This document shows, piece by piece, positions 43,240-54,400 of a stretch of 64,000 nucleotides of DNA. The translations under genes and the position numbers were made by a program. The stretch is from Schistocerca nitens (taxonomy: Eukaryota; Arthropoda; Insecta; Orthoptera; Acrididae). Under the pieces are notes generated by a model that saw only the letters and a list, made by a program, of their open reading frames with translations, had not been told where the DNA came from and searched no databases. The stretch covers positions 270,497,503 to 270,561,502 of the forward strand of contig NC_064622.1 of assembly GCF_023898315.1 (NCBI RefSeq), in the 5' to 3' direction. The stretch's first letter is position 1. Every line of letters starts with the position of its first letter.

Positions 43240-44334
43240 TAGTGCTTCCCTTTTTTATTTATCTACAAGATTTCTTCACTGCAGTTTAAATAATCCATGC
43301 TCGATCACTGGTATGAACATAAAGAGAAAACAAACACTCATACTTGCTTTCGGGCAACAGCAGAAGGGGAGGCGCTTTAATTTAGCCACTTGCGTCTCCC
43401 CATAAACGAGAGAAAAAAGGCGATCATTCGTGACTACATTATTTCTGGAGAATATTTCTCTTGATTGTGAGAAGGATACGACGAATCATGTTTGTGAACC
43501 CGATACCTTCCCCAGCACAAAAACTAGTGTTTTAGTCACTAGCTAAATTACTCGTAAATAAGACAAGAGGACACATAATTCTGAACCGCATGAAGACTGC
43601 ATCTTACATGTGGCTTCTTTTGATTGCCTGAACCTCAGCCTGGACGACTATCAATGACCGACCTCTGCGCTATGCAAAAGATAGGGCCGGGGTTATCCGT
43701 GGCAGCGGGATACTTGAAAGCAGACGAGCTGGAGGGGGAAAAAAAGGAGTGCACTGTTATAAGTAAAAGTGGTCTTTATTAATCCTTGACGATAAGGTCG
43801 GACGGCGCTTTTGAAAAGAAACATCTGACACTTTGCCAGAGAACAAAGTTCACAGCCGACCAGCACTAACAAACGCATACCCGTTTCCATTGCAAGACCC
43901 ACGACAGTCAACTCGTTAGTATCGACTGCGTTCTGCTAGTCTCGAGATATAAAAGAATTACGGAGAAAAGTATCTTTTCATTACAAGGACAGAAAATTTA
44001 CCCTGAATGTCCGTATCAGAGGCTTCGCTGAAGTACATAACACACTACTTGTCCTACGATTATACATTATCGACCAACAGTTGCACCACACGCAGAAAAA
44101 TACACTGACAAAAACAAGAACATTGCTGATTCCTTTTATAAAGGATTTGACCCGGATCGAGCCAAGGTGTGTACACGGTCAGAGAAGCCTCTTGTAACTA
44201 ATCAGTTAGTTTGGATAGCAGCTGTGGAATGAAGTTTACGTCCGATCTAAGTACCTAATGGACAGATGGGGCTAACTTGTTGCCGAAAAAGTGCCTCAAC
44301 ATACCAATGAAACCCTTCTATGTATATACAAGAG
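43240..44334. other. no gene recognised
   Basis: AT-rich intergenic sequence; small frames only. Confidence 0.4.
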
Positions 44335-44580
44335 AAAAGTATGTGCAAATTTTGTCCCTCACAACTTGACTCCCGAGCAAAAACAACGGCGCGTGGATGT
44401 CTGCCGTGGCTTGAAGAAATGCAAAACGCGGACACTTGTTTTCTGGAAAAATCATCACCCTTGACTAGACATCGTGTTATCAATAAGAACCTACCACTAA
44501 ACGACAGAGAGCAGATTCACGTGAATGGTCGACGCTTTGATAACGCAAACGACATTCTAGTCAGTGAGACGCACGAGTTG
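44335..44580 (+). pseudogene. third mariner-type transposase relic
   Basis: Across two frames: VPHNLTPEQKQRRVDVCRGL from about 44357, then DTCFLEKIITLD followed by a stop where mariner has DETW, then CYQ, stop, EPTTKRQRADSREW to about 44550. The ITxDETW...EP..KRQ...EW order is the first catalytic region of mariner transposases. Flanks carry no terminal repeats I can place. Confidence 0.68.
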
Positions 44581-44843
44581 ATCATCATCTCAAACAGGGC
44601 TTGTCTGAAAGATTCACATTGTTGTATGAACGATCTCTGAGTTGTACTCAGATGGGGGAGAATATGTAGAACACAATAATCATTAGTATCGCCATCTTAA
44701 ATTTTCTGTATTTCTTTTTATTAATCCAGTCTAGAAACTTTTTGGCCCGACGGAGTGTAATGTTGGGACAGGAATATAAGAGCGTAGGTTTTCGAGGCTA
44801 AACCTATCCCAATAAAATCCTTCTGTGTGTATGATCGCTTCGT

Positions 44844-44950
<107 letters not shown>

Positions 44951-45139
44951 GTTGTTCCGGCGCGATTTGTGACACAACGACACTGACACACAACGACCGT
45001 ACATTCACTGCTTCACTGTACCAGCTCACAACTGACTGGTCGGATGCACACACGTTTTTTACAGCTGCCAACAGAGTAACTGTGCTGACGTAGCTTACAC
45101 GCCAGGGATAAAATCAGCCTCGGAATTTTTTTGGGCGAA

Positions 45140-45865
45140 CGGTGTACAACCAATTCATTGATATAAGTGACTTGTATGGAGGAGCGTTGACTTGTTAAGA
45201 ATTGTACCAGGACAGTGTTTCATGATAGACATAATGTCCGTGACGTTCTGTTGCATCGCAAAAGTTCCCTGAAACATTACCATTAACGACGATTCCCTAT
45301 AAAAGATGATGAGAGTAAGAACAGCGTTTCCACAAACCACTGACAAAATGTGTTTTGCCCCGTGGTGTTGCCATACTTGCAGACGATGGTCATCCAAGAC
45401 AATGCAGAACCGAGTTTCATCTACGAAATCGCTCCAAACGCACCCGTTTGTGTTATGGCGACTATGTAGTCCGGGTGACCCATGTCTCAGGCCAAGGGTT
45501 TGATTTGACACTGGAGTTACAGTGAGCGGTTACGATAAGCTTGGTGTGGACAGACTTTCTTGCCACGGTCGTAAAAGATCTTGTTATTCCCCTCACATCC
45601 CCATTCAGTATAGCATCAGGTCACTTTCACATCCGAATGACCTAAGTGCCCGGAGTTCGCACGATTCGAGCAACTGGCCAGGATCACTGTTATGTCCCCT
45701 TTCAAATACTGGTAACGTTGCCATACACGAGCGCGCGGCCCCCTTGCCCTTCACAACACTTAGTAACCATCGGACGCTGCAAACGCCCCTTACATAATCT
45801 ATCACGCTTGATAACACTGCCACGTAAATGCCTTTGAGTTTCGTAATTTTATTAGCCACTGTCTT
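45140..45865 (-). pseudogene. Tc1-G element relic
   Basis: Minus strand, N-terminal leader at 45520-45865 includes FERGHNSDPGQLLESCELRA. The transposase core at 45155-45511 reads CVWSDFVDETRFCIVLDDHR (first catalytic Asp region; usual FSDESRFC), then RLQVWQHHGAKH and ESSLMVMFQGTFAMQQNVTD, corresponding to the segment before the second Asp. The second and third motifs are missing or unreadable beyond 45155. Confidence 0.68.
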
Positions 45866-46621
45866 ATAGCAAATATTATCAGATTCGCCGACAGAGTTTT
45901 CGACAAGAATGAGAGGTCTGAAGTGTTAAACACGAGGACAACAGTGTTCTGGAAACTTATAAAACCTCACATGCATAGTCAACAAATCACGGCGGCAGAG
46001 CTTAGCACAACATGGAAGTTAGTTTGGCACAGTAGGTCCATGGGCAACTAAAGGATTCAATGTCCATTTGGTACCGAGATGATTATGGACGGACAGCTAG
46101 CTAAAATATTACCTGCTAATGACTCAACAAGTGCAGCAGGAGGGCGACAGAAAATGAGTGTCTGAGAGGTGCAGAGATCAGTCTTCTTTGGGATGTATGT
46201 ATTATATTTCACAAAATGAGACATCGTCGACATTCTAGAAATGTTCAAAACAAACCATTAACTTGCACCATGAGGACCAAACGAAAAATGGCACGCCACA
46301 GTAAACGCAAAGGTTCGCACCATCAAGAGCGAAGGCGAACTCATTGGAGTTATAAACCGTGCAGGACGCTCAGCTAGGTATCCACTCTGAATAAACGCAT
46401 ACAGAATCATACTGGTGCAATGGGACGATGTGAACTGATGGAATGTGATGGCATGCAAGCGAATGCGAGACCATCTGTCGTGGAGCTTATCGTGAAACTG
46501 GCTATCCATTAAGGCGTAGCTGCAGATAGCGTGATAATACGTTTTATAGGCACAGAAAAATCAAACATCCAGAGGCTAAATTTGTGCAATAGTTCCAGGT
46601 GATATGAGCTGCAGTGTTATA
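45866..46621. other. no gene recognised
   Basis: No feature beyond short frames. Confidence 0.4.
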
Positions 46622-47228
46622 TGCTTTCAGGAGGGATTAAAGTAGTAAAGGGGTTTTGCTATTTGGGGAGCAAAATAACTGATCATGGTCGAAGTGGAAG
46701 GATACAAAATGTAGACTGGCAATGGCAAGGAAAGCGTTTCTGAAGAAGAGAAGTTCGTTAACATCGAGTATAGATTTAAGTGTCAGGAAGTCGTTTCTGA
46801 AAGTATTTGTATGGAGTGTAGGCATGTATGGAAGTGAAACATGGACGATAAATAGTTTGTACAAGAAGAAAATAGAAGCTTTCGAAATGTGGTGCTACAG
46901 AAGAATGCTCAAGATTAGATGGGTAGATCACATAACTAATGAGGAGATATTGAATAGAATTGGGGAGGAGTTTGTGGTATAACTTGACTAGAAGAAGGGA
47001 TCGGTTGGTAGGACATGTTCTGAGGCATCAAGGGATCACCAATTGAGTATTGGAGAGCAACGCGGAGGGTAAAAATCGTAGAGGGAGACCAAGAGATGAA
47101 TACACTAAGCAGATTTAGAAGGACGTAGGTTGCGGTAGGTACTGGGAGATGATGAAGCTTTCACAGGATAGAGTAGCATGGAGAGCTGCTTCAAATCAGT
47201 CTCAGGACTGAAGACCACAACAACAACA
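46622..47228 (+). pseudogene. RTE-like LINE, 3' end copy
   Basis: 5'-truncated copy of the family at 55.5 kb. GFCYLGSKITDHGRSGRIQN-like start, LAMARKAFLKKRSSLTSSID, SVGMYGSETWTINSLYKKKI, AFEMWCYRRMLKIRWVDHIT, then a frameshift near 46965 and stops. Ends QSQD followed by AAGACCACAACAACAACAAC, the family's CAA tail. Confidence 0.85.
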
Positions 47229-47655
47229 ACAGATTGTGTAACTAACGAGGAGATATTGAAGCGAACTAGGAAGAAAAGAACTTTATGGCACAAGCTGGAC
47301 TTAAAGTAGGGATCGTATGAAGGAAGATTAAGATTTAACGGTCGGATTGTTTATAGGATGTAAAGGAAATCAACCGTGCCCTTTCAAAGAAACCATGTCG
47401 GCATTTGTCTGGAGCCATTTACGGAAATCATGGAAAACCTAAATCTGAATTATATGCATGAAGGAATCGTCAATTGGGTAATGGAGGGAAGCACAGAGGT
47501 AAGAGCCAAAAATTATAGATACAGACCAAGGACTGACTGCAATATGCAGGTTCAAATGGATGTAGTATGCAAGAGTTGTGCAAAGAAGAAAAGGCTGGCA
47601 CATCATGGACTAGCATGGAGAGCTACATAAATCCAGTCTTGGGAACTAAGACCAC
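47229..47655 (+). pseudogene. divergent LINE 3' end with SINE-C inside
   Basis: CVTNEEILKRTRKKRTLWHK parallels the VTNEEALNRIGEKRSLWHN region of the 55.5-kb LINE. After SINE-C-like sequence (47372-47445, TCTGGAGCCATTTACGGAAA) the LINE resumes with HEGIVNWVMEGSTEVRAKNY, MQVQMDVVCKSC and LAHHGLAWRAT. Ends AAGACCACAACAAG. Confidence 0.65.
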
Positions 47656-47659
47656 AACA

Positions 47660-48580
47660 AGAAGCTCTTATCAATTGATCGCTTCTTTTAGTCAAGTTGT
47701 ACCATAAACTCCTTTTTCCCCAATTCGACTCAGTACCTCCCCATCAATTATCCGATCTGCCTACCTAATCTTAAGCATATTTCTGCAGTACCATATTTCA
47801 AAAGCCTCTATTCGCTTCTTGTCTGAACTGTTTATCGCCTACATTCCACTGTCGTACAAGACTTCCTAAAATACAAATTTACTTTCGATGTTAGCAAATT
47901 TCTAATTTTCAGAAATAGATTTTATATACTTTCTGTATTTGCTATCTTCAGTTATTCAGCTGCCCAAATAGCTATCTTTAGTTATTTAGCTGCCCAAATA
48001 GCAAAACTCATTTACTATTTCGAAGCGTTTAATTCCTATAATAATTCCCTCAGTGTCGACCGATTTATTTTGATCAGATTCCATAATCCTTGTTTTACTT
48101 TCGTTATTGTTCATCTTAGAACTTCTTTGCAAGACAGTATCCATTCCTTTAAGCTGTTTTCCGAGTTCTTTGATACCTCTGACAGACAATATCACCGGCA
48201 AACCTCAAGTTTTTCATTTCTTCTCCCTAAACTTATATTCCCGATCCAAAGTTCTCTATGGTTACTTCCACAGCTTGCTAAATGTACAGACTGAATGTCA
48301 TCGGGGACAGGCTGCAACCCTGTCTCATTCCCAATTCAACTTCTACCTCCCTTTCATGTCCTTGTAACTAGTCTGGTTTCTATACAAGTTGCTGCCAACT
48401 TTCTGCTCCCAATAATTTGCCCATTTTACCTTCAGATTTTAAAAGACTTTAGTTAAATAAAAACTTTCAATTATTTTTTCTGAATCTGCAAAAACTACAA
48501 AGGTAGCTTTGCATTTCTTCAACCTGTCTTCTCAGAAGTGTCGTGGAATCAGTATTGCCTTGCTAGTTGCTACATGTTTT
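47660..48580 (-). pseudogene. RTE-like LINE relic, opposite strand
   Basis: Minus reading shows the same C-terminal landmarks in reverse order: WHNLTK-like near 47700, CYRNMLKIR near 47790, FCYLGS in a frame at 47986-48201 preceded by ESKTRIMESDQNKSVDTEGI, and RQGCSLSP-like sequence near 48315. Many stops. It lies tail to tail with the forward copies at 46.6-47.65 kb, separated by only a few bases. Confidence 0.72.
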
Positions 48581-49200
48581 TACTCAGAGGTCGAAAATAA
48601 CCGATCAGCTACCCGTGACGACCCATCATCAAAAGGTGATTTAGATCATCTGTTATTTTCGTGTTGGCGGTATCACGACAAGCAAGTCACTCTGTGCTAT
48701 AGACTAAGAAAATAGAAACACCAATGTTGCACTAGTAATACCACTATACTCTCGTCAAAAAATATTACAACTTACAGGACAGAATATAAAGAACTTTTTA
48801 AAACTGTACCCTGCACATACAACTGAGTCGCTATTTGTACGGACAGCTTCACTAACGACGCATGTAGCGTAGCGTCAGTCGATACAGCTACTATATAATG
48901 CTCATCCTCAACTTACGGAAACAATCGTATAGTCTAACCGGAAGCTTCGATGGCAATTCCTTTCCACAACTAATTGGTGTATTTGTACTATTCTATCTGT
49001 TTTCAGTTACCATGATGGGTTGTTATGATCTGATATCATCAATTGTGTGTTCTGCATGCCCTTACACATTTTTAAAATCATCAAATGTAACACTTATGTA
49101 ACAAGGTGATAGATGCATGATCTGTACTCCATTTTCCATTAACATAATTAAAAAATATTTTATATAGCTCACTAAACGCGTTTAGTGGGAGGTTGTGATG

Positions 49201-49253
<53 letters not shown>

Positions 49254-49671
49254 AACAAAACGTACTAATCTAAAAGGAGATTGAGAAAAAACTGAATTTT
49301 ACGATACAAAAATATTACTTAGTGAGCTTTTAGTCGTTATTTGAACACATGTGAATGAAAGCAGTATCTTCTTCGTTTCAAAGTCAAAAGCTGTTATTAC
49401 TGATCGTGGTAGTAAAGTGTAAGTGTAGGTTGTGAAAGCTATAATGGGCGAATGTTCATAAGCGAAATCTTGTTTGATATTAAGTGAAAGCGCCAAATAA
49501 CCCGCATGTGCAAATGTTGTAAGGAGTTAATCAGTAAGAATAACTTTTTAGGTAAAAAATGAATGGAGATAATCTTCGGTCTCTTGCAACGGCAACAGAA
49601 GGCAGGAAATATTTAAATTATAAATAACAAAAAGTTGTACCCATTTATGTAAAGCAAACACCGTGAGTGAT
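48581..49671. other. no gene; (TA)n at 49203-49250
   Basis: AT-rich with about 24 TA units. No coding signal. Confidence 0.45.
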
Positions 49672-50169
49672 GAAACTTCCTGACAGGTTAAAACTGTGTG
49701 CCAGACAGAGACTCGAACTCGGGACCTTTGCTTTTCGTGGACAAGTGCTCTCGGGCAAGTGCTCTATCGACTAGGTTACTAAGCACGACTCACGACCCGT
49801 CCTCACAGCTCTACTTCAGGCAGTACCTTGTCTTTTATCTTCCAAACTTCACAGAAACTCACCTGCGAACTTGCAAGGCTAGCACTCTTGGAAGAAAGGC
49901 TATTGCGGAGACACAGCTTAACAACAGCGGGGGAGACGTTCCAAGAATTAAATCATATCCTTTCTTGCAGGGGTGTTAGTCTTGCAAGTTTCGGAGGACT
50001 TCGTGAAGTTCGGAAAGTAGGAGACGAGGTACTGGCGGAAGTAGAGCTCGAGTAGTCGTCGTGAGTCGTGTATGGGTACCTCAGCCGATGGAGCATTTGC
50101 CCGCGAAAGTTTAAAGTCCTGAGTTCGAGTCCCGGTCCGGAACACAGTTTTAATCTGCCAGGATGTTTC
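49672..50169. repeat. SINE-H palindrome
   Basis: Left arm 49672-49904 starts GAAACTTCCTGACAGGTTAA and carries the reversed tRNA head (ACTCGAACTCGGGACC). Right arm 49966-50169 mirrors it, ending GTTTTAATCTGCCAGGATGT. CCTCAGCCGATGGAGCATTT and GAGTTCGAGTCCCGG are its A/B boxes. An unmatched ~60-base centre lies between. Same family as 18083-18385, here as an inverted pair. Confidence 0.82.
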
Positions 50170-50599
50170 GTATGAGCGCACACTCCGCTGCAGATTGAAA
50201 ATTTCAGTGTGAGTGCTGGTTTGAGTATATGTGAATTCTGTGTAATGAAGGAGGCACTCGTACAATACCTTCAAACCATAAAAATACGACTGCAGGGCAG
50301 CAGAAGCAGAACACCACACCAGCTGACATCACATGCTGTACAGTAGTACTTCAAGATGATTATAAATTCCTGACAGACGTCGAGCTATGCATGAAAAACG
50401 TAACTGGTGCAGCGTTTTATTATTTAAAACATTACTATCACAATTGCAGGCTCTCGTGAAAGAATATAGCATGATGAATGAAATTAAGTGTGTCATTAGA
50501 AACGAAGCATACGCTCACATTATGGAAGTATGAGGAAGTAAATTGAACGGGTCCTTACCAAAGAAATCAGCCCAGCGTTTTCCTTAAGCGAAAGAAAGA

Positions 50600-50665
50600 A
50601 GAAATATTGAGGTTTAACGTCCCGTCGGCAACGAGGTCATTAAGCGATCTAGAGAAATCTCGAAC
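50600..50665 (-). repeat. SINE-C end fragment
   Basis: GAGGTTTAACGTCCCGTCGG then AACGAGGTCATTAAGCGATC, matching the distal end of the 27.8-kb SINE-C. The rest of 50170-51056 holds no recognised feature apart from C- and T-runs near 51020-51035. Confidence 0.6.
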
Positions 50666-51069
50666 AAGAATAGTTCGAACTATAGGTGGTGTCCATAAAG
50701 TTGCAAATATGCTACAATAAGCTCTTTGTGCTTCTACCAAACTCGTCGAGTACTTAGCTGGTGTTGTAAATTAACCATTTTCTTCGAGTCTAGAGCTAAC
50801 CACAAGAAATCCAGGTCAGGAGGTCGAACGGTTAACAGACGCAACAGAGCACTACTTTTGTGTTTTGAAATGCTTATCGGCCAGGAACTGTCCAATAAGA
50901 CACGAGCGTCAAAGTCAAGGCCGCATGCATTCTGTTTACACAATCACTCTGACCAGAAAAGCTGTCTAGCACGCGAAGTCTCAAACCAAAAGAAACCGTG
51001 CTGGTGCTTAGTCGAACATCCCCCCCCTTTTTTTTCGCCACTTACCTTATAGTCGGGAAATGTAGAAGA

Positions 51070-51233
51070 AAAGAATGGTTCAAATGGCTCTGAGCACTTA
51101 ACTTCTGAGGTCATCAGTCCCCTAGAACTTAGAACTACTTAAACCTAACTAACCTAAGGACATCACACACATCCATGCTCGAGGCAGGATTCCAGACTGT
51201 AGCGCCTAGAGCCGCTCAGCCACTCCGGCCGGC
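51070..51233 (-). repeat. SINE-A with 13-bp target duplication and no B box
   Basis: GAAATGTAGAAGA at 51057-51069 and 51234-51246 flanks the copy. About 25 bases between GAGGCAGGATT and CCAGACTG are missing, including the B box seen in all other copies. A further small gap lies in the tail (GAGCACTTAAC). Confidence 0.92.
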
Positions 51234-51784
51234 GAAATGTAGAAGAGATAATGGACTGAGACGAGGTTCTGTTGAGAAATTAATCGAAACATTCACTTAT
51301 AAGGACATTTTTTTAGATTTCTTCTCACGGAATATGTACTTATATGTAAACGACGAAGTAAAATGGAGTGCCCTTATGACAGATGAAATGATGCATCATC
51401 AACGAAACAATCACCACCCACCTCGCTCAGAAGGACCACTTAGAAATAATACCTGTACTCTGACGTAGAAACACGGTTTTCAATCGCATGCCACAGCTTT
51501 TTCCCTCGCCTTTCCAGATCTGCAACTAATCGTCAATTTCTTGTGCCTTTGTCCCACGTCGGCTCCGGGTTAGCATGGTTTCTTTACGGATTTGGTATGG
51601 TTAAATTAAAATGGGGCCGGATGCCCTTTCTGTCGTCCTCCGTAAACCCCTCTCCCCCTCCCTCCCGCGGGGAACTGAATATGTGTATCCCAACTGTCCG
51701 CATGTAGTGTTATTCATGTGAGAGTGGGAGAAAGCTTTCTAAAGGTTTGTGAATGTGTATCGTGTAACTGAGGCGGGACTTTGG

Positions 51785-51974
51785 TTCAAATGGCTCTGAG
51801 CACTATGGGACTCAACTGCTGTGCCATAAGTCCCCTAGAACTTAGAACTACTTAAACCTAACTAACCTAAGGACAGCACACAACACCCAGCCATCACGAG
51901 GCAGAGAAAATCCCTGACGCCGCCGGGAATCGAACCCGGGCGTGGGAAGCGAGAACGCTACCGCACGACCACGA
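51785..51974 (-). repeat. SINE-D: SINE-A-type tail with a Gly-tRNA-like head
   Basis: The tail half is that of SINE-A (GGTTCAAATGGCTCTGAGCA to ACCTAACTAACCTAAGGACA). The head, read minus, is GTGGTCGTGCGGTAGCGTTC, CTCGCTTCCCACGCCC and GGGTTCGATTCCCGG, resembling tRNA-Gly. GCGGGACTTTGG at 51773-51784 and 51975-51986 is a 12-bp target duplication. Confidence 0.88.
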
Positions 51975-51986
51975 GCGGGACTTTGG

Positions 51987-52165
51987 TACCAGCCCGGTAT
52001 TCACCTAGTGGGTTGTGGGAAACTGCCTAAAAACCACATCCAGGGTTGCCAGCACAACGACCCTCGTCGTTAAACGGCCGAGCAGATGCGATCCGGGGAC
52101 AGCGCACCTCCTCGACCCGGTAGCGGCGCTTTAACACGCACAGCTATCCAGTTGCGTGAGACTTA
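51987..52165 (-). repeat. dispersed repeat interrupted by SINE-D
   Basis: ACCAGCCCGGTATTCACCTA, AACCACATCCAGGGTTGCCA and CGATCCGGGGACAGCGCACC resemble a common insect interspersed repeat recalled from other genomes, with the left portion before 51773. Family unnamed; orientation inferred from a tRNA-like right end. Confidence 0.4.
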
Positions 52166-52769
52166 AAACTATTATTCTGTTTATTTTGCAAAATTGCTAT
52201 AGTTTCGCGAAAACAGCGATATAGTCTCATTTAGAAGCCCTCTTATTTGGAGCTATATCAGTGTGATTTAATTTGAACAAATTAAATCCCGAGTAAATAA
52301 TTTAAACTAAAGTTATACGTAAGGCCCATTCGAGCGTCTGCGTGACGTCTTTGGTAATTTGTGATTGTCGCTTCCTCGATGCTGCCATGAACAGAGACTA
52401 CATTAAAATTGCAGTAGCAAACAGCGATTTTTTTGTGTACGCTGTGTCGGCGCTAGCCTATCCGTCGCTCCGTGCGAAAACTACTTTGGCGCTCCCATCT
52501 GATGCACCAAGTTGGACTGATTGTCTAATTAGGCTATTATAGAGATAACAACAATATTTAGATACTAATTTTGCTTAAGGATTTGCACAAAAACATATTT
52601 TTCAGAATCTTCCTTTATTATCACACGCACAATGCTGATACATATAGTCCTTAAATTTGAAAAATAAAAATATAAAAAGTAAAACCCGAACTTTAGAACT
52701 CGCTCAGTCCTTCACAATGTCACTAATATCAGTTCAACTCTGAGTCCGTACAAACTTAATTATGTATGT

Positions 52770-53040
52770 AGAGAGTTCACCCATACTTTTTGGTCAGAGA
52801 GTTTGAGTGAGTCAAAATATGTGACGCAAATGGGTATCTTTTGACAGCACTGATTCAGAAGCTTAAATTTTTTACACCTCCAAGGGACCATAGATCTTAG
52901 CAATGGACATAAACTTCGGCTTGATCTCCACCCGTTGCGAATAAAAAGGGCTCTAGGCAGACAGAAAGGCGGACAACAAAGTGATCCAACAAGAGTTACA
53001 TTTTTACCGATTGCAGTACGGAACCCTAGAAGAGGAGCCG
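52770..53040 (+). repeat. dispersed repeat ending TACGGAACCCTA
   Basis: TTTTGACAGCACTGATTCAG, AAAGTGATCCAACAAGAGTT and TTGCAGTACGGAACCCTAGA follow the layout of a widespread arthropod repeat. The 178-codon minus frame across it (52760-53296) is attributed to this repeat. 52166-52769 holds nothing recognised. Confidence 0.5.
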
Positions 53041-53415
53041 TTGTCGATGTATGTATGCAAAATAACATTAGCAATCTTGTAGATATGAGCGCAAAGTAAT
53101 ATTGTAGCTTTGAGTCCAAGTAATAATTATTTTGGTGAAGTATAGACTGCCCAGCCTTCAGCGTCCCCCGTCCCGCGTAGCCATTAACCGCGTACTGTGC
53201 ACCCCTAGCACACAGCAGTAGGGACGCCTCTAATCGAGCGTGTACAGTTTCGTAGGAGGAATAGTTCGTTATAGATCCAGGTGAGCTGGAGCACATAAGG
53301 CGCTAAATACAACACACAGAGCTGCCACCTCGGGGAGCAACTGCGGTTCAAACACGGCTGGGGATCGAGACAAGCTGATCTTGTATGACAGATACGGTCA
53401 CGTCATCACTTGCTG

Positions 53416-53613
53416 CCGGCCGTTGTGGCCGAGCGGTTCTAGGCGCTTCAGGCCGGAACCGCGCTGCTGCTATGGTCGCAGGTTCGAATCCTGCCTCGGG
53501 CATGGATGTGTGTGATGTCCTTAGGTTAGTTAGGTTCAAGTAGTTCTAAGTCTAGGGAACTGATGACCTCAGATGTTAAGTCCTATAGCGCTTACAGCCA
53601 TTTGAACCATCCC
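53416..53613 (+). repeat. SINE-A with 7-bp target duplication
   Basis: CTTGCTG at 53409-53415 and 53614-53620. Full-length copy from CCGGCCGTTGTGGCCGAGCG to ACAGCCATTTGAACCATCCC. Confidence 0.85.
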
Positions 53614-53689
53614 CTTGCTGCTTCAGTTCTGTACCAGAGTCCATCAGTCGTATTGGCTGGCGAGTAGTGTCGTGACAGTCTCTCGCTAG

Positions 53690-54400
53690 ATGGTTTCAAT
53701 CGGAAAAAGTTCAGTAGAATATGTTGACGAGACAGCAGGCTAACGTACAGTTTCTCATAAAGATAACGTCAAGGAGACCTCGAAGATAGGGAACAGCCAC
53801 CGGCCGTAACACGTCATAAATGTAACGGCTAATGCCCATATTATTAACTACCCGAATCAGAAATGATAGTATTGTGTACCCAATGGCAACCCATTGCATC
53901 ACGCCACGAGTCGAACTCTTATGACTATGACGAATGTAATCTGACAATGTTCGCTCTCCTCGGATCCTCCGTAAAAGCATACATCCATCGTAAAGCTGTA
54001 AACAGAACCGAGACTAGTCTGAAAAGACTACGCGCTCTCTCTCTCTCCCGTGAGCAACGTCGTTATTGAGTGCTCCACTGCCTGCGTGCCTTTTTTCCAC
54101 TTCCGCGTCAAGGGGATCCGCAACAATGGTCGCCGTGCTGACACTGGTGCTGCAGACGACGGCGCACTGTCCGTGTGGATAATTGATTTGCTGCAGAGAG
54201 GGCCATTTCCTGACTCAAGCTACGTTGCGTAGTTGTAGGACCCTGGACGGACGAGCGACCAATGTGTCTTGTCCCCTCCAGTGCTAACCGCGTGTGGGGC
54301 ATTTGAGATCCTGCTTCGTGTTGCATATGGCCCTCCTGAACCCATTCATTCTGTACTTGCATGGGAATCTTTTTTTCTTATGTTTCATTCTCGCTCCTGA
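53690..54400 (-). pseudogene. Tc1-H transposase relic
   Basis: Minus frame 54108-54362 gives the N-terminal part: NEWVQEGHMQHEAGSQMPHT, then GPTTTQRSLSQEMALSAANQ and STRTVRRRLQ (second HTH). Minus frame 53711-53980 gives the middle: LLRRIRGERTLSDYIRHSHK, GVMQWVAIGYT, YIYDVLRPVAVPYLRG, then VIFMRNCTLACC where QQDNARPH is expected, so the second catalytic Asp is lost. The C terminus is missing. Confidence 0.75.

Noticed and set aside
52760-53296. 178-codon minus-strand frame as a gene
   Set aside because: It lies over a dispersed repeat ending TACGGAACCCTA and has no domain or plausible exon structure.
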